DNA of 64,000 nt from Acidobacteriota bacterium (GCA_018269075.1 JAFDVJ010000006.1:47724-111723), one strand, 5' to 3'. Positions 1 through 8,614 are shown, counted from the first letter of the stretch. Program-made: numbers and translations. Notes: generated from the letters alone by a model not told the origin.

Positions 1-221
1 GCGGCATCGACGTCGGCGCGAAGGCCGAGATCTACCAGCTGATGCGGGGTCTCGCCGAAACGGGCGTCGCGATCCTGATGATCTCGTCGGATATGGAAGA
101 GGTTTTGGGCGAGAGCGACCGGATCGCCGTGATGCACGAGGGCGTGATCACCGGCATTCTCGATCACGACGCGGCGAGCGAGGAGGCGATTATGAAGCTC
201 GCCGTCGGAACCGCCGGTTAG
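1..221 (+). CDS. Sugar ABC transporter ATP-binding protein, C-terminal fragment
   Basis: Only the last 72 codons are present, read from base 3 to the TAG at 219-221; the gene begins outside the window. The text [14 protein letters not shown] followed by [24 protein letters not shown] is the end of the second nucleotide-binding domain of RbsA/MglA-type ATPases: the D-loop-proximal helix and the switch region, in which His is replaced by Ser-Asp, as is usual in this family. Family knowledge: these double-cassette ATPases power ribose, xylose, galactose or rhamnose importers. The permease begins 24 bases downstream, so the two very probably share an operon. The sugar cannot be told from this fragment. 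Confidence 0.9.
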   Translation, partial: GIDVGAKAEIYQLMRGLAETGVAILMISSDMEEVLGESDRIAVMHEGVITGILDHDAASEEAIMKLAVGTAG

Positions 222-245
222 AAACGACATTTTATTCGAACGACT

Positions 246-1406
246 ATGAAATACTGCCCGAGCTGCAAGACGAATTACGCCGACGACACGCTCCGGTTTT
301 GTCTGCAGGACAACACCGAGCTTCAGGAGTTACCGGCGGCCGCAACGACGGCCGCGGAGAATGCGCCGCGCGCCGGCTTTGAAAGTCCGGCCGCGCGCGT
401 CTCGAAACCGCTGCCGGCCGCGCCGCGCAAAGCGCTCGGATTTCTCGGCGATATGCGCAAGGAGCTCGGCACGTTCGTCCTGCTGGTCGTCGTCTGCATC
501 GTGCTCGCGATCAAGAACCCGAATTTTCTCAACGCCGACAATCTCCAGAACCTGATGCGGCTGATCGGCATTTACGGCATATTTTCGATCGGCCTCGGGG
601 TGGTCGTGATCACCGGCGGCATCGATCTGTCGGTCGGTTCGGTCTTCGCGCTGCTCGGCGTGCTGCTCTCGATCTTTCTCGTCGAATGGCACCTGCCGGC
701 GGCCGTCGCGCTGCTCGGCGTCGTCGGCATCACGACAGTGCTCGGCGCGTTCAACGGCTTTTTGATCACGAAGGTCAAAATGCAGCCGTTTATCGTGACG
801 CTCTGCGGGCTGCTTTTCTACCGCGGACTCGCGCGCTTCATCGCCAACGACGAAACGAAGGGCTTCGGTCAGGCCGCCGGTTTCGAAACGCTCAAGGATA
901 TGGCGACGGGCAGTCTCGCGGGCATTCCGACGCCGTTCGTGATCCTGATCGTCGTCTCGATCGTCGCGTGGGTCGTGCTGCACCGCTCGATCTTCGGCCG
1001 GTATCTGTTCGCCGTCGGCCGCAACGAAACGGCGGCGCGTTATTCGGGCATCAATTCCGACCTGATCATTTCCGGCGCGTATATTCTCTGCGGTCTGCTC
1101 GCCGGCGTCGCGGGCGTGCTGCTCGCGTTTTACACGAATTCGGTCTCGCCCTCGACGCACGGCAATTTTTACGAGCTTTACGGGATCGCGGCGGCCGTCC
1201 TCGGCGGCTGCAGCCTGCGCGGCGGCGAGGGCTCGATTATCGGCATTCTGATCGGAACGGCGCTGCTGCAGGTCCTGCAGAATCTCGTCAACCTGCTCGG
1301 CATCCCGTCGTCGCTCAATTTCGCGGTGATGGGCGCGGTGATCCTGCTCGGCGTGCTCGCCGACCAGCTTCTCCGGCAGCGGCAGGCGGCGCGCGTCGGC
1401 AAATAA
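246..1406 (+). CDS. RbsC-type sugar ABC permease with N-terminal zinc ribbon
   Basis: 386 residues. Residues about 70-380 form a BPD_transp_2 (RbsC/AraH) inner-membrane permease, with hydrophobic helices and the family motif VVITGGIDLSVGSV near residue 120. Unusually, the protein opens with MKYCPSCKTNYADD and FCLQDN, a short zinc-ribbon-like module (Cys4, Cys7, Cys19), joined by a Pro/Ala-rich linker (about residues 25-65) to the first transmembrane helix. The reading frame is continuous. A Met at about residue 70 (MRKELG) could be the ancestral permease start, but the Cys-bearing leader begins at a normal ATG close behind the ATPase gene. It presumably pairs with the upstream ATPase and with a binding protein encoded elsewhere, perhaps the lipoprotein at 42603. 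The role of the ribbon is unknown. Confidence 0.88.
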   Translation: MKYCPSCKTNYADDTLRFCLQDNTELQELPAAATTAAENAPRAGFESPAARVSKPLPAAPRKALGFLGDMRKELGTFVLLVVVCIVLAIKNPNFLNADNLQNLMRLIGIYGIFSIGLGVVVITGGIDLSVGSVFALLGVLLSIFLVEWHLPAAVALLGVVGITTVLGAFNGFLITKVKMQPFIVTLCGLLFYRGLARFIANDETKGFGQAAGFETLKDMATGSLAGIPTPFVILIVVSIVAWVVLHRSIFGRYLFAVGRNETAARYSGINSDLIISGAYILCGLLAGVAGVLLAFYTNSVSPSTHGNFYELYGIAAAVLGGCSLRGGEGSIIGILIGTALLQVLQNLVNLLGIPSSLNFAVMGAVILLGVLADQLLRQRQAARVGK

Positions 1407-1451
1407 ACTCTGCGTCGTTGCGCCCCGGCCGCCGGGCAGTTTCCCGCTTGA

Positions 1452-1672
1452 GGCCAATGGCCTTAAGTTAATCTGAGTCCTGAGTTGAAAAAATAAAGTC
1501 TGAAGTCTTGAGTCTTAAGTCTTAAGTCATCCCGCGGATGTTTCGGTTTCGTCATCCGGGCGGGTTTTATCGACAAATTTATGGCTTGAAACGGAAAATC
1601 TGCAAAATCGAAAACCGACTTAAGACTCAAGACTTAAGACTCAGGACTCAGATTAATTTTATGCCATTGGCC
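1452..1672. repeat. Nested inverted-repeat element (GGCCAATGGC ends, TGAGTCTTAAG core)
   Basis: Outer arms GGCCAATGGC (1452-1461) and GCCATTGGCC (1663-1672) enclose a long inverted repeat. Its left arm starts with TTAATCTGAGTCCTGAGT (1468-1485) and continues at 1506-1528 as copies of AGTCTTAAG; the right arm at 1618-1656 is the matching ACTTAAGACTCAAGACTTAAG series ending in CTCAGATTAA. It fills the gap between the permease and the esterase. The same outer ends frame a different core at 4930-5152. Confidence 0.85.
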
Positions 1673-1690
1673 GAAACGCGGGGCAGGATT

Positions 1691-2566
1691 ATGATGAAAA
1701 CCCTTTTGCTGACGCTTATTTTCTTCGCGATGACCATCGGAATCCGCGCGCAGACGGCGACGCCGATCGTGCTCTGGCCGGACGGCGCGCCGAACGCGCT
1801 CGGGAAAGAGGCCGTCGATATTCCGACGCTGACGCCGTTTCTCGCGCCGAAGGAGACGGCGACCGGCGCTTCGGTGGTCGTCTGTCCGGGCGGCGGCTAC
1901 TCGCATCTGTCGGACGTCAAGGAAGGCTCGGATGTCGCGAAATGGCTCAATTCACTGGGCATCTCGGCGTTCGTCCTGAAATACCGGCTCGGGATGCGCT
2001 ATCACCAGCCGAACCAGCTGCTCGACGCGGCGCGCGCGCTGCGTACGGTGCGGGCCCGCGCCGGCGAATGGAATCTCGACGCGAAACGGATCGGGATTTT
2101 GGGGTTTTCCGCCGGCGGCCATCTCGCCTCGACGCTCGCCACGCATTTCGACGCCGGAAATCCCGATGCGAAGGACCCGATCGACCGCGTCGGCTCGCGG
2201 CCCGACCTCGTGATCCTGATCTATCCGGTGATCACGATGGGCGAATTCACGCACAAGGGCTCGAAAACCAATCTTTTGGGCGAAAATCCGACCGCCGAAC
2301 TCGTCCAGAAATACTCGAACGAGCTGCAGGTCACGAAAGAGACGCCGCCGGCGTTTCTCGTCCATACGATGAACGACCCGGCCGTCCCGGTCGAAAATTC
2401 GCTGATGTTCGTCGCGGCGCTGCGCAAGGCCGGCGTTTCGTTCGAATTTCATCTTTACGAACAGGGGCCGCACGGCTTCGGCCTCGCGCCGGCAAACCCG
2501 GTGCTCGCGAGCTGGACCGCGCGCTGCGCCGACTGGCTCGGCCTGCACGGTTTCACGAAAAAATAA
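1691..2566 (+). CDS. Secreted alpha/beta-hydrolase, acetyl-xylan/pectin esterase-like
   Basis: 291 residues from the ATG at 1691; a second ATG follows at 1694. The open frame extends upstream to 1538, but that part is encoded by the palindromic repeat, so the downstream start is preferred, and it is followed at once by a signal peptide (residues 1-20, ending RAQ). Alpha/beta-hydrolase landmarks are the oxyanion loop CPGGGYSH (65-72), the nucleophile elbow GFSAGG with Ser140, Asp229 and His261 in QGPHGFG. This set is typical of BD-FAE/Axe-like esterases that deacetylate plant polysaccharides. Together with the following GH2 gene (10 bases downstream) it suggests processing of an acetylated side chain. 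The exact substrate is not evident. Confidence 0.82.
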   Translation: MMKTLLLTLIFFAMTIGIRAQTATPIVLWPDGAPNALGKEAVDIPTLTPFLAPKETATGASVVVCPGGGYSHLSDVKEGSDVAKWLNSLGISAFVLKYRLGMRYHQPNQLLDAARALRTVRARAGEWNLDAKRIGILGFSAGGHLASTLATHFDAGNPDAKDPIDRVGSRPDLVILIYPVITMGEFTHKGSKTNLLGENPTAELVQKYSNELQVTKETPPAFLVHTMNDPAVPVENSLMFVAALRKAGVSFEFHLYEQGPHGFGLAPANPVLASWTARCADWLGLHGFTKK

Positions 2567-2575
2567 GACTCCGCT

Positions 2576-4906
2576 ATGAAAAATTCAAAACTCGACCGCC
2601 GCAACTTTCTGAGGACGACCGCCGCCGGCGCGGCCGGGCTGACGATGCTCGCCAAATCCGACGTTTTCGCCGAAACGAACGAAACCGAGCTCGCGTTTCC
2701 GCCGAATGTTTCCGGCCGCCGGATCGTCGCGCTCAACCACGACTGGCTCTACCGCGAAAAGGCGACGCCCGACGCCGTCAAACCCGCGTTCGACGACAAA
2801 TCCTTCGCCCGCGTCAACCTCCCGCACACGAACAAGCTGCTGCCGATGAACGGCTTCGACGAGAAGGAATATATGTTCGTCTCGGTCTACCGCAAGCATT
2901 TCCGCCTGCCGGCCGAAGCGAAAGGCAAACGCGTCTTCGTCGATTTCGGCGGCGTGATGACGGCCGCCAAAGTTTATTTGAACGGCAAGTTATTGGGCGA
3001 ATACCGCGGCGGCTACACGCCGTTTTCGTTCGAGCTGACGAAGGACCTGAATTTCCCGGGCGACAACCTGCTCGCCGTCGAGGTCGATTCGACCGAGCGC
3101 AAGGACATCCCGCCGTTCGGCAATTTGATCGATTATTTGACGTTCGGCGGCATCTACCGCGACGTTTCGCTGCGGATCGTCGAGAATGTCTTTATCGAAA
3201 ACGTCTTCGCCAAACCGGTCGATGCGCTGAGCGACGACCGGAGCGTGAACGTCAAAATCTTTCTCGCGGGCGTCGATCCGAAAAATTCGCCGCACATCGC
3301 CGTCGAGCTGACGGACGGCGAAAAAGGCGTCGCCGCCGCGATGTCGATGTCGCCCGTTACGCCGAATGCGGCCTCGTCGCCGGTCGAAATTTCGCTGACC
3401 GGACTCAAGGGCGTCAAACTCTGGGACATCGACGACCCGAAGCTCTACAACGTCCGGGTCACATTGACGGCGGAAGGCAAAACGCTCGATCATTTCGACA
3501 CGCGGATCGGCTTTCGCGAGGCGAAGTTTACGACCGAGGGGTTTTATCTTAACGGCAAACACCTGAAGCTGCGCGGCCTCAACCGTCATCAGACCTTTCC
3601 GTTCGTCGGCCAGGCGATGCCGGCGCGCGTCCAGAAACGCGATGCGTGGATTCTTAAAAAAGAGCTCCACTGCAACATCGTCCGGACGTCGCATTACCCG
3701 CAGTCGCCGCATTTTCTCGACGCCTGCGACGAGCTCGGGCTGCTCGTCTTCGAGGAGACGCCAGGCTGGCAGCATATCGGCGATCAGGACTGGCAGGACC
3801 TGACCGCGCAGTTTATCGAGACGATGATCCGCCGCGACTGGAATCATCCGTCGATCATTCTGTGGGGCGTCCGCGTCAACGAATCGGGCGACAACCACGA
3901 TTTCTACACGCGCACGAACGAGCTCGCCCACAAGCTCGACGATTCGCGGCCGACCGGCGGCGTCCGTTACCGCTACAATTCCGAGCGATTGGAGGACGTC
4001 TTCACGATGAACGATTTCGGCTTCCCCTTACGGCCGCCGAATCACCCGCTTTATCTGAACACCGAGTTTAACGGGCATATGTACCCGACCAAGCGCTTCG
4101 ACAACGTCGAACGCGTCCGGGAACACACGCACCGCCACGCGCGCGTTCACGACGCGCTCGCTTCCAGCGACAAATACGCCGGCGGCTTGGGCTGGTGCGC
4201 CTTCGACTACAACACGCACGATTATTTCGGCTCGGGCGACCGGATCTGCTACCACGGCGTTTCCGATATCTTCCGGATCCCGAAACCGGCGGCCGGTTTT
4301 TACAAGTCGCAGTGCGAGCCGTCCGAAGAGATCGTCCTCGAACCGGCCTTCGACTGGGCGCGCGGCGACGAGAACGAGACGTTCACGAACGCGCTCGTCT
4401 GTTCGAACTGCGAAAAGCTGAAATACTACGTCGGCGAACGGATGATCGCCGAGGTCGAGCCGGACCGCAAGACCTATCCGCATCTCAAATACGCGCCGTT
4501 CACGGCGAACCTCCACGACGCGATCGGCAAGGGTTGGGAAGATCTGCGGATCGAGGGATATATCGGCGGGAAAAAGGTCATCGAGCGAAGAATGTCGGCG
4601 AGCGGCGTCGAAAAACAGTTCATTGTTAAAGCGGACGATAACGAATTGATCGCCGACGGCATCGATATGACGCGGGTCGTCTTCAAGGTGACCGACGAAT
4701 TCGGCAACGTCCAGCCGTTCGCGCACGCCGCGATTATGTTCACGGTCGAAAACGGCGAGCTCGTCGGCGACAACCCGTTCGCGCTCGTCGGCGGCGCGGG
4801 CGCGGTCTGGATCCGCTCGACCCGGAAACCGGGCGTCATCCGCCTGACCGCGAAACACGCGCGCTTCGGCGCGAAGACCGTCGAGATCAAAGCGATCGCC
4901 GTTTGA
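2576..4906 (+). CDS. GH2 glycoside hydrolase (beta-galactosidase-like), Tat exported
   Basis: 776 residues with a twin-arginine-type leader (LDRRNFLRTTAAG, then a hydrophobic stretch to about residue 33). The order follows GH2: an N-terminal jelly-roll sugar-binding domain (about 45-210), an immunoglobulin-like domain (about 215-320), and a TIM barrel starting with GLNRHQTFPFVGQAMP. The proposed acid/base is Glu436 in RVNESGD and the nucleophile is Glu497 in LNTEFNGHMYP; both positions suit GH2. A C-terminal beta-domain follows (about 680-776). It would act in the periplasm on beta-galactosides or beta-uronides from pectin side chains. Substrate choice among GH2 enzymes cannot be read from sequence alone. 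The stop is 23 bases before the next GGCCAATGGCC element. Confidence 0.87.
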   Translation: MKNSKLDRRNFLRTTAAGAAGLTMLAKSDVFAETNETELAFPPNVSGRRIVALNHDWLYREKATPDAVKPAFDDKSFARVNLPHTNKLLPMNGFDEKEYMFVSVYRKHFRLPAEAKGKRVFVDFGGVMTAAKVYLNGKLLGEYRGGYTPFSFELTKDLNFPGDNLLAVEVDSTERKDIPPFGNLIDYLTFGGIYRDVSLRIVENVFIENVFAKPVDALSDDRSVNVKIFLAGVDPKNSPHIAVELTDGEKGVAAAMSMSPVTPNAASSPVEISLTGLKGVKLWDIDDPKLYNVRVTLTAEGKTLDHFDTRIGFREAKFTTEGFYLNGKHLKLRGLNRHQTFPFVGQAMPARVQKRDAWILKKELHCNIVRTSHYPQSPHFLDACDELGLLVFEETPGWQHIGDQDWQDLTAQFIETMIRRDWNHPSIILWGVRVNESGDNHDFYTRTNELAHKLDDSRPTGGVRYRYNSERLEDVFTMNDFGFPLRPPNHPLYLNTEFNGHMYPTKRFDNVERVREHTHRHARVHDALASSDKYAGGLGWCAFDYNTHDYFGSGDRICYHGVSDIFRIPKPAAGFYKSQCEPSEEIVLEPAFDWARGDENETFTNALVCSNCEKLKYYVGERMIAEVEPDRKTYPHLKYAPFTANLHDAIGKGWEDLRIEGYIGGKKVIERRMSASGVEKQFIVKADDNELIADGIDMTRVVFKVTDEFGNVQPFAHAAIMFTVENGELVGDNPFALVGGAGAVWIRSTRKPGVIRLTAKHARFGAKTVEIKAIAV

Positions 4907-5386
4907 TCGGGCTCCGAGTTCCGCCTTCCGGCCAATGGCCTTAAGTTAAACCAGAAGTTGAATGTATTGAATGGTTTAATAGAACGCGGATGACGCGGAT
5001 TTGGCGGATTTACACGGATTTTTCTTTGGCTTTTTCTTTAATCTTAAAATAATCCGCGAAAATCCGCGTCATCCGTGTCATCCGCGGCCTATTTTGTCCC
5101 GCCTTAATCAATCATCGCGCCGGACTGATTTCTTAACTCAAGGCCATTGGCCTTCAGACGGCTTTTCGCTCGTAAAACTTGTTGGAATAATGATCGTTAA
5201 ACCCGCGAACGGTTTTTAATCGATCCACTAAAAACACTAAAAACACGAAATATTTTTAGTGTTTTTAGTGTTTTTAGTGGAAGATCAAAAAAGCGAACGC
5301 GACCGGAATCGACGCTTTTTCCAATCAGTCTCGTCCCTATTTGTATATAATTCGACGGCGAGCGGAAAGCCGCCTGAAGGCGGAAC
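4907..5386. repeat. 480-base non-genic gap filled with palindromic repeats
   Basis: No credible gene. Three repeat families lie here. GGCCAATGGCC (4930-4940) and TTAACTCAAGGCCATTGGCC (5133-5152) form outer arms around an inverted repeat of AATCCGCG/CATCCGCG units (4984-5021 against 5050-5088). A CCACTAAAAACACTAAAAAC hairpin occupies 5225-5280, with 22-base perfect arms. A GCCGCCTGAAGGCGGAACTC unit (5366-5389) supplies the stop codon of the leftward alarmone synthetase gene. Confidence 0.85.
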
Positions 5387-6436
5387 TCAGAACTTTTTTT
5401 CGATGAATTCGGCGAGCTTCGGAAAGACGCTTTTGAGATGTTCGGGGATGAATCCGGGATTTTCGAGCAGCGCGCAGAGCGTTACGCTGGTGATCGAATA
5501 AGAGGTCAGGAAAAGACGGCCGTTTTCCTCGCAATAGCGCTCGTAGGCCGGCAGACCGCGGTTGACGACCGCGTCCAGCGCGCCGAGATCGCGGAGGTTC
5601 ATCTCCGCCAACGGCTTCAGATAAAACGGCACGTCGAGCAGCGCGGTGCCGGCCGGCAGACCGGGAAACTTCCACTGCGCGTAACGGATAAAGCTGTCGA
5701 GATTCAATTCGTTTTCGAGAAACTGCGCCGCGTCCATTTCGGAATCGGCGACCTCGCGCAGATATTCCTCGCGCTCGCGGCGGAGCTCGCCGAATTCTTC
5801 GTCGGCCGCCTGAAAGTCGCCGGCGAGATGATTCAGCCGGCTCCGGAGGACGGTCGGGATGTTCGATTCGTTCTTGTAGACCAGATGATGATCGATGATC
5901 GCCCACGCGTCCTGCAAAACGGTCCGCGTCTGAATCTCGCAGACCAGATTCTTGAGATCGTCGTAACGCGCGCCCGACGCGTTTTCGCCGAGCCGGACGA
6001 CGAAATGCACCGCGCCGTAGCCGAACTGGTCGGTCTTCCGCGCCCGCAGCTTGTCGATCTTCTCGACGATCTCGAAGTTCTCCGCGATCACGCGCTCCAG
6101 CTTTTCGAGATCGTCGACATACAGGCAGACGACGCGGACGCCCGCGAAATCGGTGATCTCCGAGACCGGATCGCGATAGGATTTGCGCTGGATTTTTTCG
6201 AGAAAGCTGTTTAACGATTTGGCGCGGTAGGCGATCGTCGAAAATTCGATCGCCGCCTTGTTCAGCTCGCGGTTGAGAATGTAGGCGACCTCGGCGCAGA
6301 GCTTCTCGTAATCGGGCCGCCGGTCGAGAAACCGCTTGATCGAATCGGTGTTCTCCTTCCAGAGCCGCTCGACGTCGAAGTCCGAGCCGTAGGATTTCGC
6401 TTTTTTTTCAGGTTGAAAAGTCGCCGTTCTCGCCAT
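5387..6436 (-). CDS. RelA/SpoT-domain alarmone synthetase with C-terminal extension
   Basis: 349 residues. The first 200 residues match the RelA/SpoT (p)ppGpp synthetase fold: a basic start, DFAGVRVV (Asp96, Arg101), FGYGAVHF (138-145, equivalent to the family Y-x-S-x-H loop) and EIQTRTVLQDAWAIIDHH (167-184, the E-x-Q-x-R-T motif with the conserved Trp and His). There is no HD hydrolase domain, so it resembles a small alarmone synthetase that makes (p)ppGpp or a related signal in the cytoplasm. The remaining 150 residues are longer than in YjbM/YwaC-type enzymes and are not recognised. It stands alone on the minus strand and looks unrelated to pectin use. Its TGA stop lies inside a palindromic repeat. 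Confidence 0.85.
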   Translation of the reverse strand: MARTATFQPEKKAKSYGSDFDVERLWKENTDSIKRFLDRRPDYEKLCAEVAYILNRELNKAAIEFSTIAYRAKSLNSFLEKIQRKSYRDPVSEITDFAGVRVVCLYVDDLEKLERVIAENFEIVEKIDKLRARKTDQFGYGAVHFVVRLGENASGARYDDLKNLVCEIQTRTVLQDAWAIIDHHLVYKNESNIPTVLRSRLNHLAGDFQAADEEFGELRREREEYLREVADSEMDAAQFLENELNLDSFIRYAQWKFPGLPAGTALLDVPFYLKPLAEMNLRDLGALDAVVNRGLPAYERYCEENGRLFLTSYSITSVTLCALLENPGFIPEHLKSVFPKLAEFIEKKF

Positions 6437-6974
6437 AATTCAAGCCACGATTTTACACTAAAAACGCCCGGAAGAAAAAAGATTCCGGCCCGCTCGGTCG
6501 GTGAGAAAATCGGAGCGGCGCGCGAAAAACGCGAAGGACCGCGAAAAAGCCGGCAAGCGTTTTGCCGGTTTCATAATTCGTGCGCGATAAACTCTCGAAC
6601 ATTCGTTTTTGATTCCACAAAAAAAACCGTAATGTTCGGCCCGATCATTGCTCAAACGTGCTTGTAATGATTTTTGAGACAAGCCGCCGCGAATCTTGCC
6701 GGTAAATGAAAATACCGGACGTCGATCGGCTGTTTTTGATCCACGAAACACACTAAAAACACTAAAAAGACACGAATAAATTTTAGTGTTTTTGGTGTTT
6801 TTAGTGGATCAATCAGCAGCCGATCGACGTTCTGAAGATTCCGGATCAATCGAAAATCAGATTCACGAACGAGTCGCCGGTTCGTCAATTGCCGTGCCGA
6901 ACAACTTTGCTAAAAACACCAAAAACACGACATATTTTAGTGTTTTTCGCGTATTCAGCGGGCCCAAACTCGTC
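6437..6974. repeat. 538-base gap with two CACTAAAAACAC hairpins, one nested
   Basis: No supported gene. A nested inverted repeat spans 6719-6830: perfect 14-base outer arms ACGTCGATCGGCTG / CAGCCGATCGACGT, inner arms GATCCAC / GTGGATC (6738-6744, 6804-6810), and a core of CACTAAAAACACTAAAAAG facing TTTTAGTGTTTTTGGTG. A second, simpler hairpin of the same family is at 6911-6953. Bases 6437-6708 show nothing I recognise. Confidence 0.8.
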
Positions 6975-7709
6975 TTAAACCGCCGCGCTTCGATAATACG
7001 AATCGACGACGGGCTGGCCGGTCGAATTCGGGCCGGCGCGGTCGTCGGCGCCGAGAAATTCGAACGGGATCTCGAAATTTCGCGGGCCGTCGAGCGCGAT
7101 CAGATGTTTTCGCGGATCGACGACGAAGCCTTCTTTTCGTAAAAAAGCGGCGAAAACGCGTTTGGCGTCCGGCTTTCCTTCGAGCCTGAGGTTCTGCAGC
7201 TCGAGATTTGCTCGAAAGAGGCCGGCTTGCGCGAGCCGCCGGGTCAGCGCGCAAATCGCGCCGAGCTTGTCGCCGACGTAGTGCAGCGAATGGACGGCCG
7301 TCACGAGATCGAATTCGCCGTCTTCCCGGAAATCCTCGACCGCCGTTTCGACGAGCCGGAGGTTTTCCAAATCCTTCGGAATTTCGCGAAACATTCCGGC
7401 GAGATCGAGCCCCGTGATCCGCCAATCGGCCGGCAGCGCTTCCCTTTTTTCGGCGTCTTTTAAGATCTGCGCGGCTTCGACGAGCGCGCGGCCCTCGCCG
7501 CAGCCGACGTCGAGCCAACGGGCGCGGCCGTTCTCGCGGAGACGGGCTTTCATAAATTCCACACAGTCGAACGCGAGGTCTTTCCGGTAACTGTTCCCGC
7601 CGAGACAATTGCGCCCGCGGTTCATCCGGTTGTTCGCGACGACGCCCGAAGCGTGCAGCGATTCGATGTCGAGTAATTTCATTGAAAAATCGCGTTTTTG
7701 TTGAGACAT
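6975..7709 (-). CDS. Class I SAM-dependent methyltransferase
   Basis: 244 residues. Motif I is ARWLDVGCGEGRAL (residues 63-76), followed by the acidic motif-II position in ITGLDLAGMF and the motif-IV region EFDLVTAVHSLHYVGD, the usual order of a Rossmann-fold methyltransferase. The length and lack of an export signal suggest a soluble cytoplasmic enzyme acting on a small molecule; the substrate is not predictable. Starts are possible at 7709 (MSQQKRDF) and 7682 (MKLLDIES); neither has a clear Shine-Dalgarno sequence. It is flanked by repeat-filled gaps and appears monocistronic. Confidence 0.82.
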   Translation of the reverse strand: MSQQKRDFSMKLLDIESLHASGVVANNRMNRGRNCLGGNSYRKDLAFDCVEFMKARLRENGRARWLDVGCGEGRALVEAAQILKDAEKREALPADWRITGLDLAGMFREIPKDLENLRLVETAVEDFREDGEFDLVTAVHSLHYVGDKLGAICALTRRLAQAGLFRANLELQNLRLEGKPDAKRVFAAFLRKEGFVVDPRKHLIALDGPRNFEIPFEFLGADDRAGPNSTGQPVVDSYYRSAAV

Positions 7710-7852
7710 TTATCGGTTATCCATTTTCATTTATCAATTATTTCAGCAGTTTTTCTTTCCGATCGCAAGCATTTCGGTTTCGAAGACCAACTAAATGAGC
7801 CGCCACGAGGCTGTCAAATAAATTATGTAATCTGTTCTCGACGAAACCCGAA

Positions 7853-8038
7853 AAAGCGGCGGCAGCCGCGCTCGTGTCAGTAGCGTCGGCGATAGCCGAT
7901 GCACCGTCCGCCGGCCGGGCCCTTGCATCTCAAATCTTTCAACAACAAGGTTTTCAATCTTCCCGTCAAATTACACTGGCGCGGCGGTGCATCGGCTATC
8001 GCCGACGCTACTGACACGAGCGCGGCTGTCGCCGCTTT
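7853..8038. repeat. 54-bp long inverted repeat, 78-base loop
   Basis: The left arm (7853-7906) runs AAAGCGGC to GATGCACCG and the right arm (7985-8038) is its reverse complement with a single mismatch. The arms contain GTAGCGTCGGCGATAGCCG. No transposase is encoded between them. It borders the 21-bp tandem array on its left side. Bases 7710-7850 hold nothing recognisable. Confidence 0.88.
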
Positions 8039-8145
8039 CTTCCTTCGATTGCACAAATACTTTTACAGTCCCGCCACAACAAAAATATGTCATTTGCACA
8101 ACCGGCCCAATCGATTACAAGAGCGAAATCGGCTTTCGCAAGACG

Positions 8146-8440
8146 ATTCCTATCGATTACACGACCGACTTCATCGATTACACGACAATTCTTATCGATT
8201 ACACGACGAACATCATCGATTACACGGCTGACATCGTCGATTACGCGACGAATCTCATCAATTACACGACCGACTTCATCGTTTACACTGCTGACTTCAT
8301 CAATTACACGACAATTCTCATCGATTACACGACGAACATTGTCGATTACACGGCGAACATTGTCGATTACACGGTCGACATCATCGATTACACGACAATT
8401 CTTATCGATTACACGGCGTACCTCATCGATTGCATCGCGT
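8146..8440. repeat. 21-bp tandem array, about 14 units, encoding heptads
   Basis: Units read ATCGATTACACGACCGACTTC on the plus strand, with variation mostly in the last nine bases. All frames through the core are open. On the minus strand each unit encodes R-V-I-D-[EDKN]-[VNI]-x. Degenerate copies in the same 21-base phase continue on both sides (about 8046-8145 and 8441-8490). The array is clearly poorer in GC than its neighbours. It has no unique spacers, so it is not a CRISPR array. Confidence 0.88.
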
Positions 8441-8614
8441 GAATTTGCGATTGCACGATGAGAGAACGCGATTGCGGAGCGGGATTTTGTTTTTGAAATG
8501 CCGGACGAAACGATTGCGGGCGTTGAAAGGGCTTTCGAAGGCGCGCGTGCGTCGATTTTTTCGGTCGCCGTGAAAAAAATACCGGACGTTTTCGCGCTTG
8601 CAAGGATTATTAGG

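Noticed and set aside
1538..1690. 51-residue N-terminal extension of the esterase
   Set aside because: It is encoded by the palindromic element, and a signal peptide begins at the downstream Met.
8146..8440. CRISPR array
   Set aside because: Units are contiguous 21-mers without unique spacers, and no cas genes are nearby.
7987..8442. Plus-strand repeat protein (IDYTT heptads) as a gene
   Set aside because: It starts with GTG inside the inverted repeat, has no ribosome site, and the substitution pattern favours the opposite strand.
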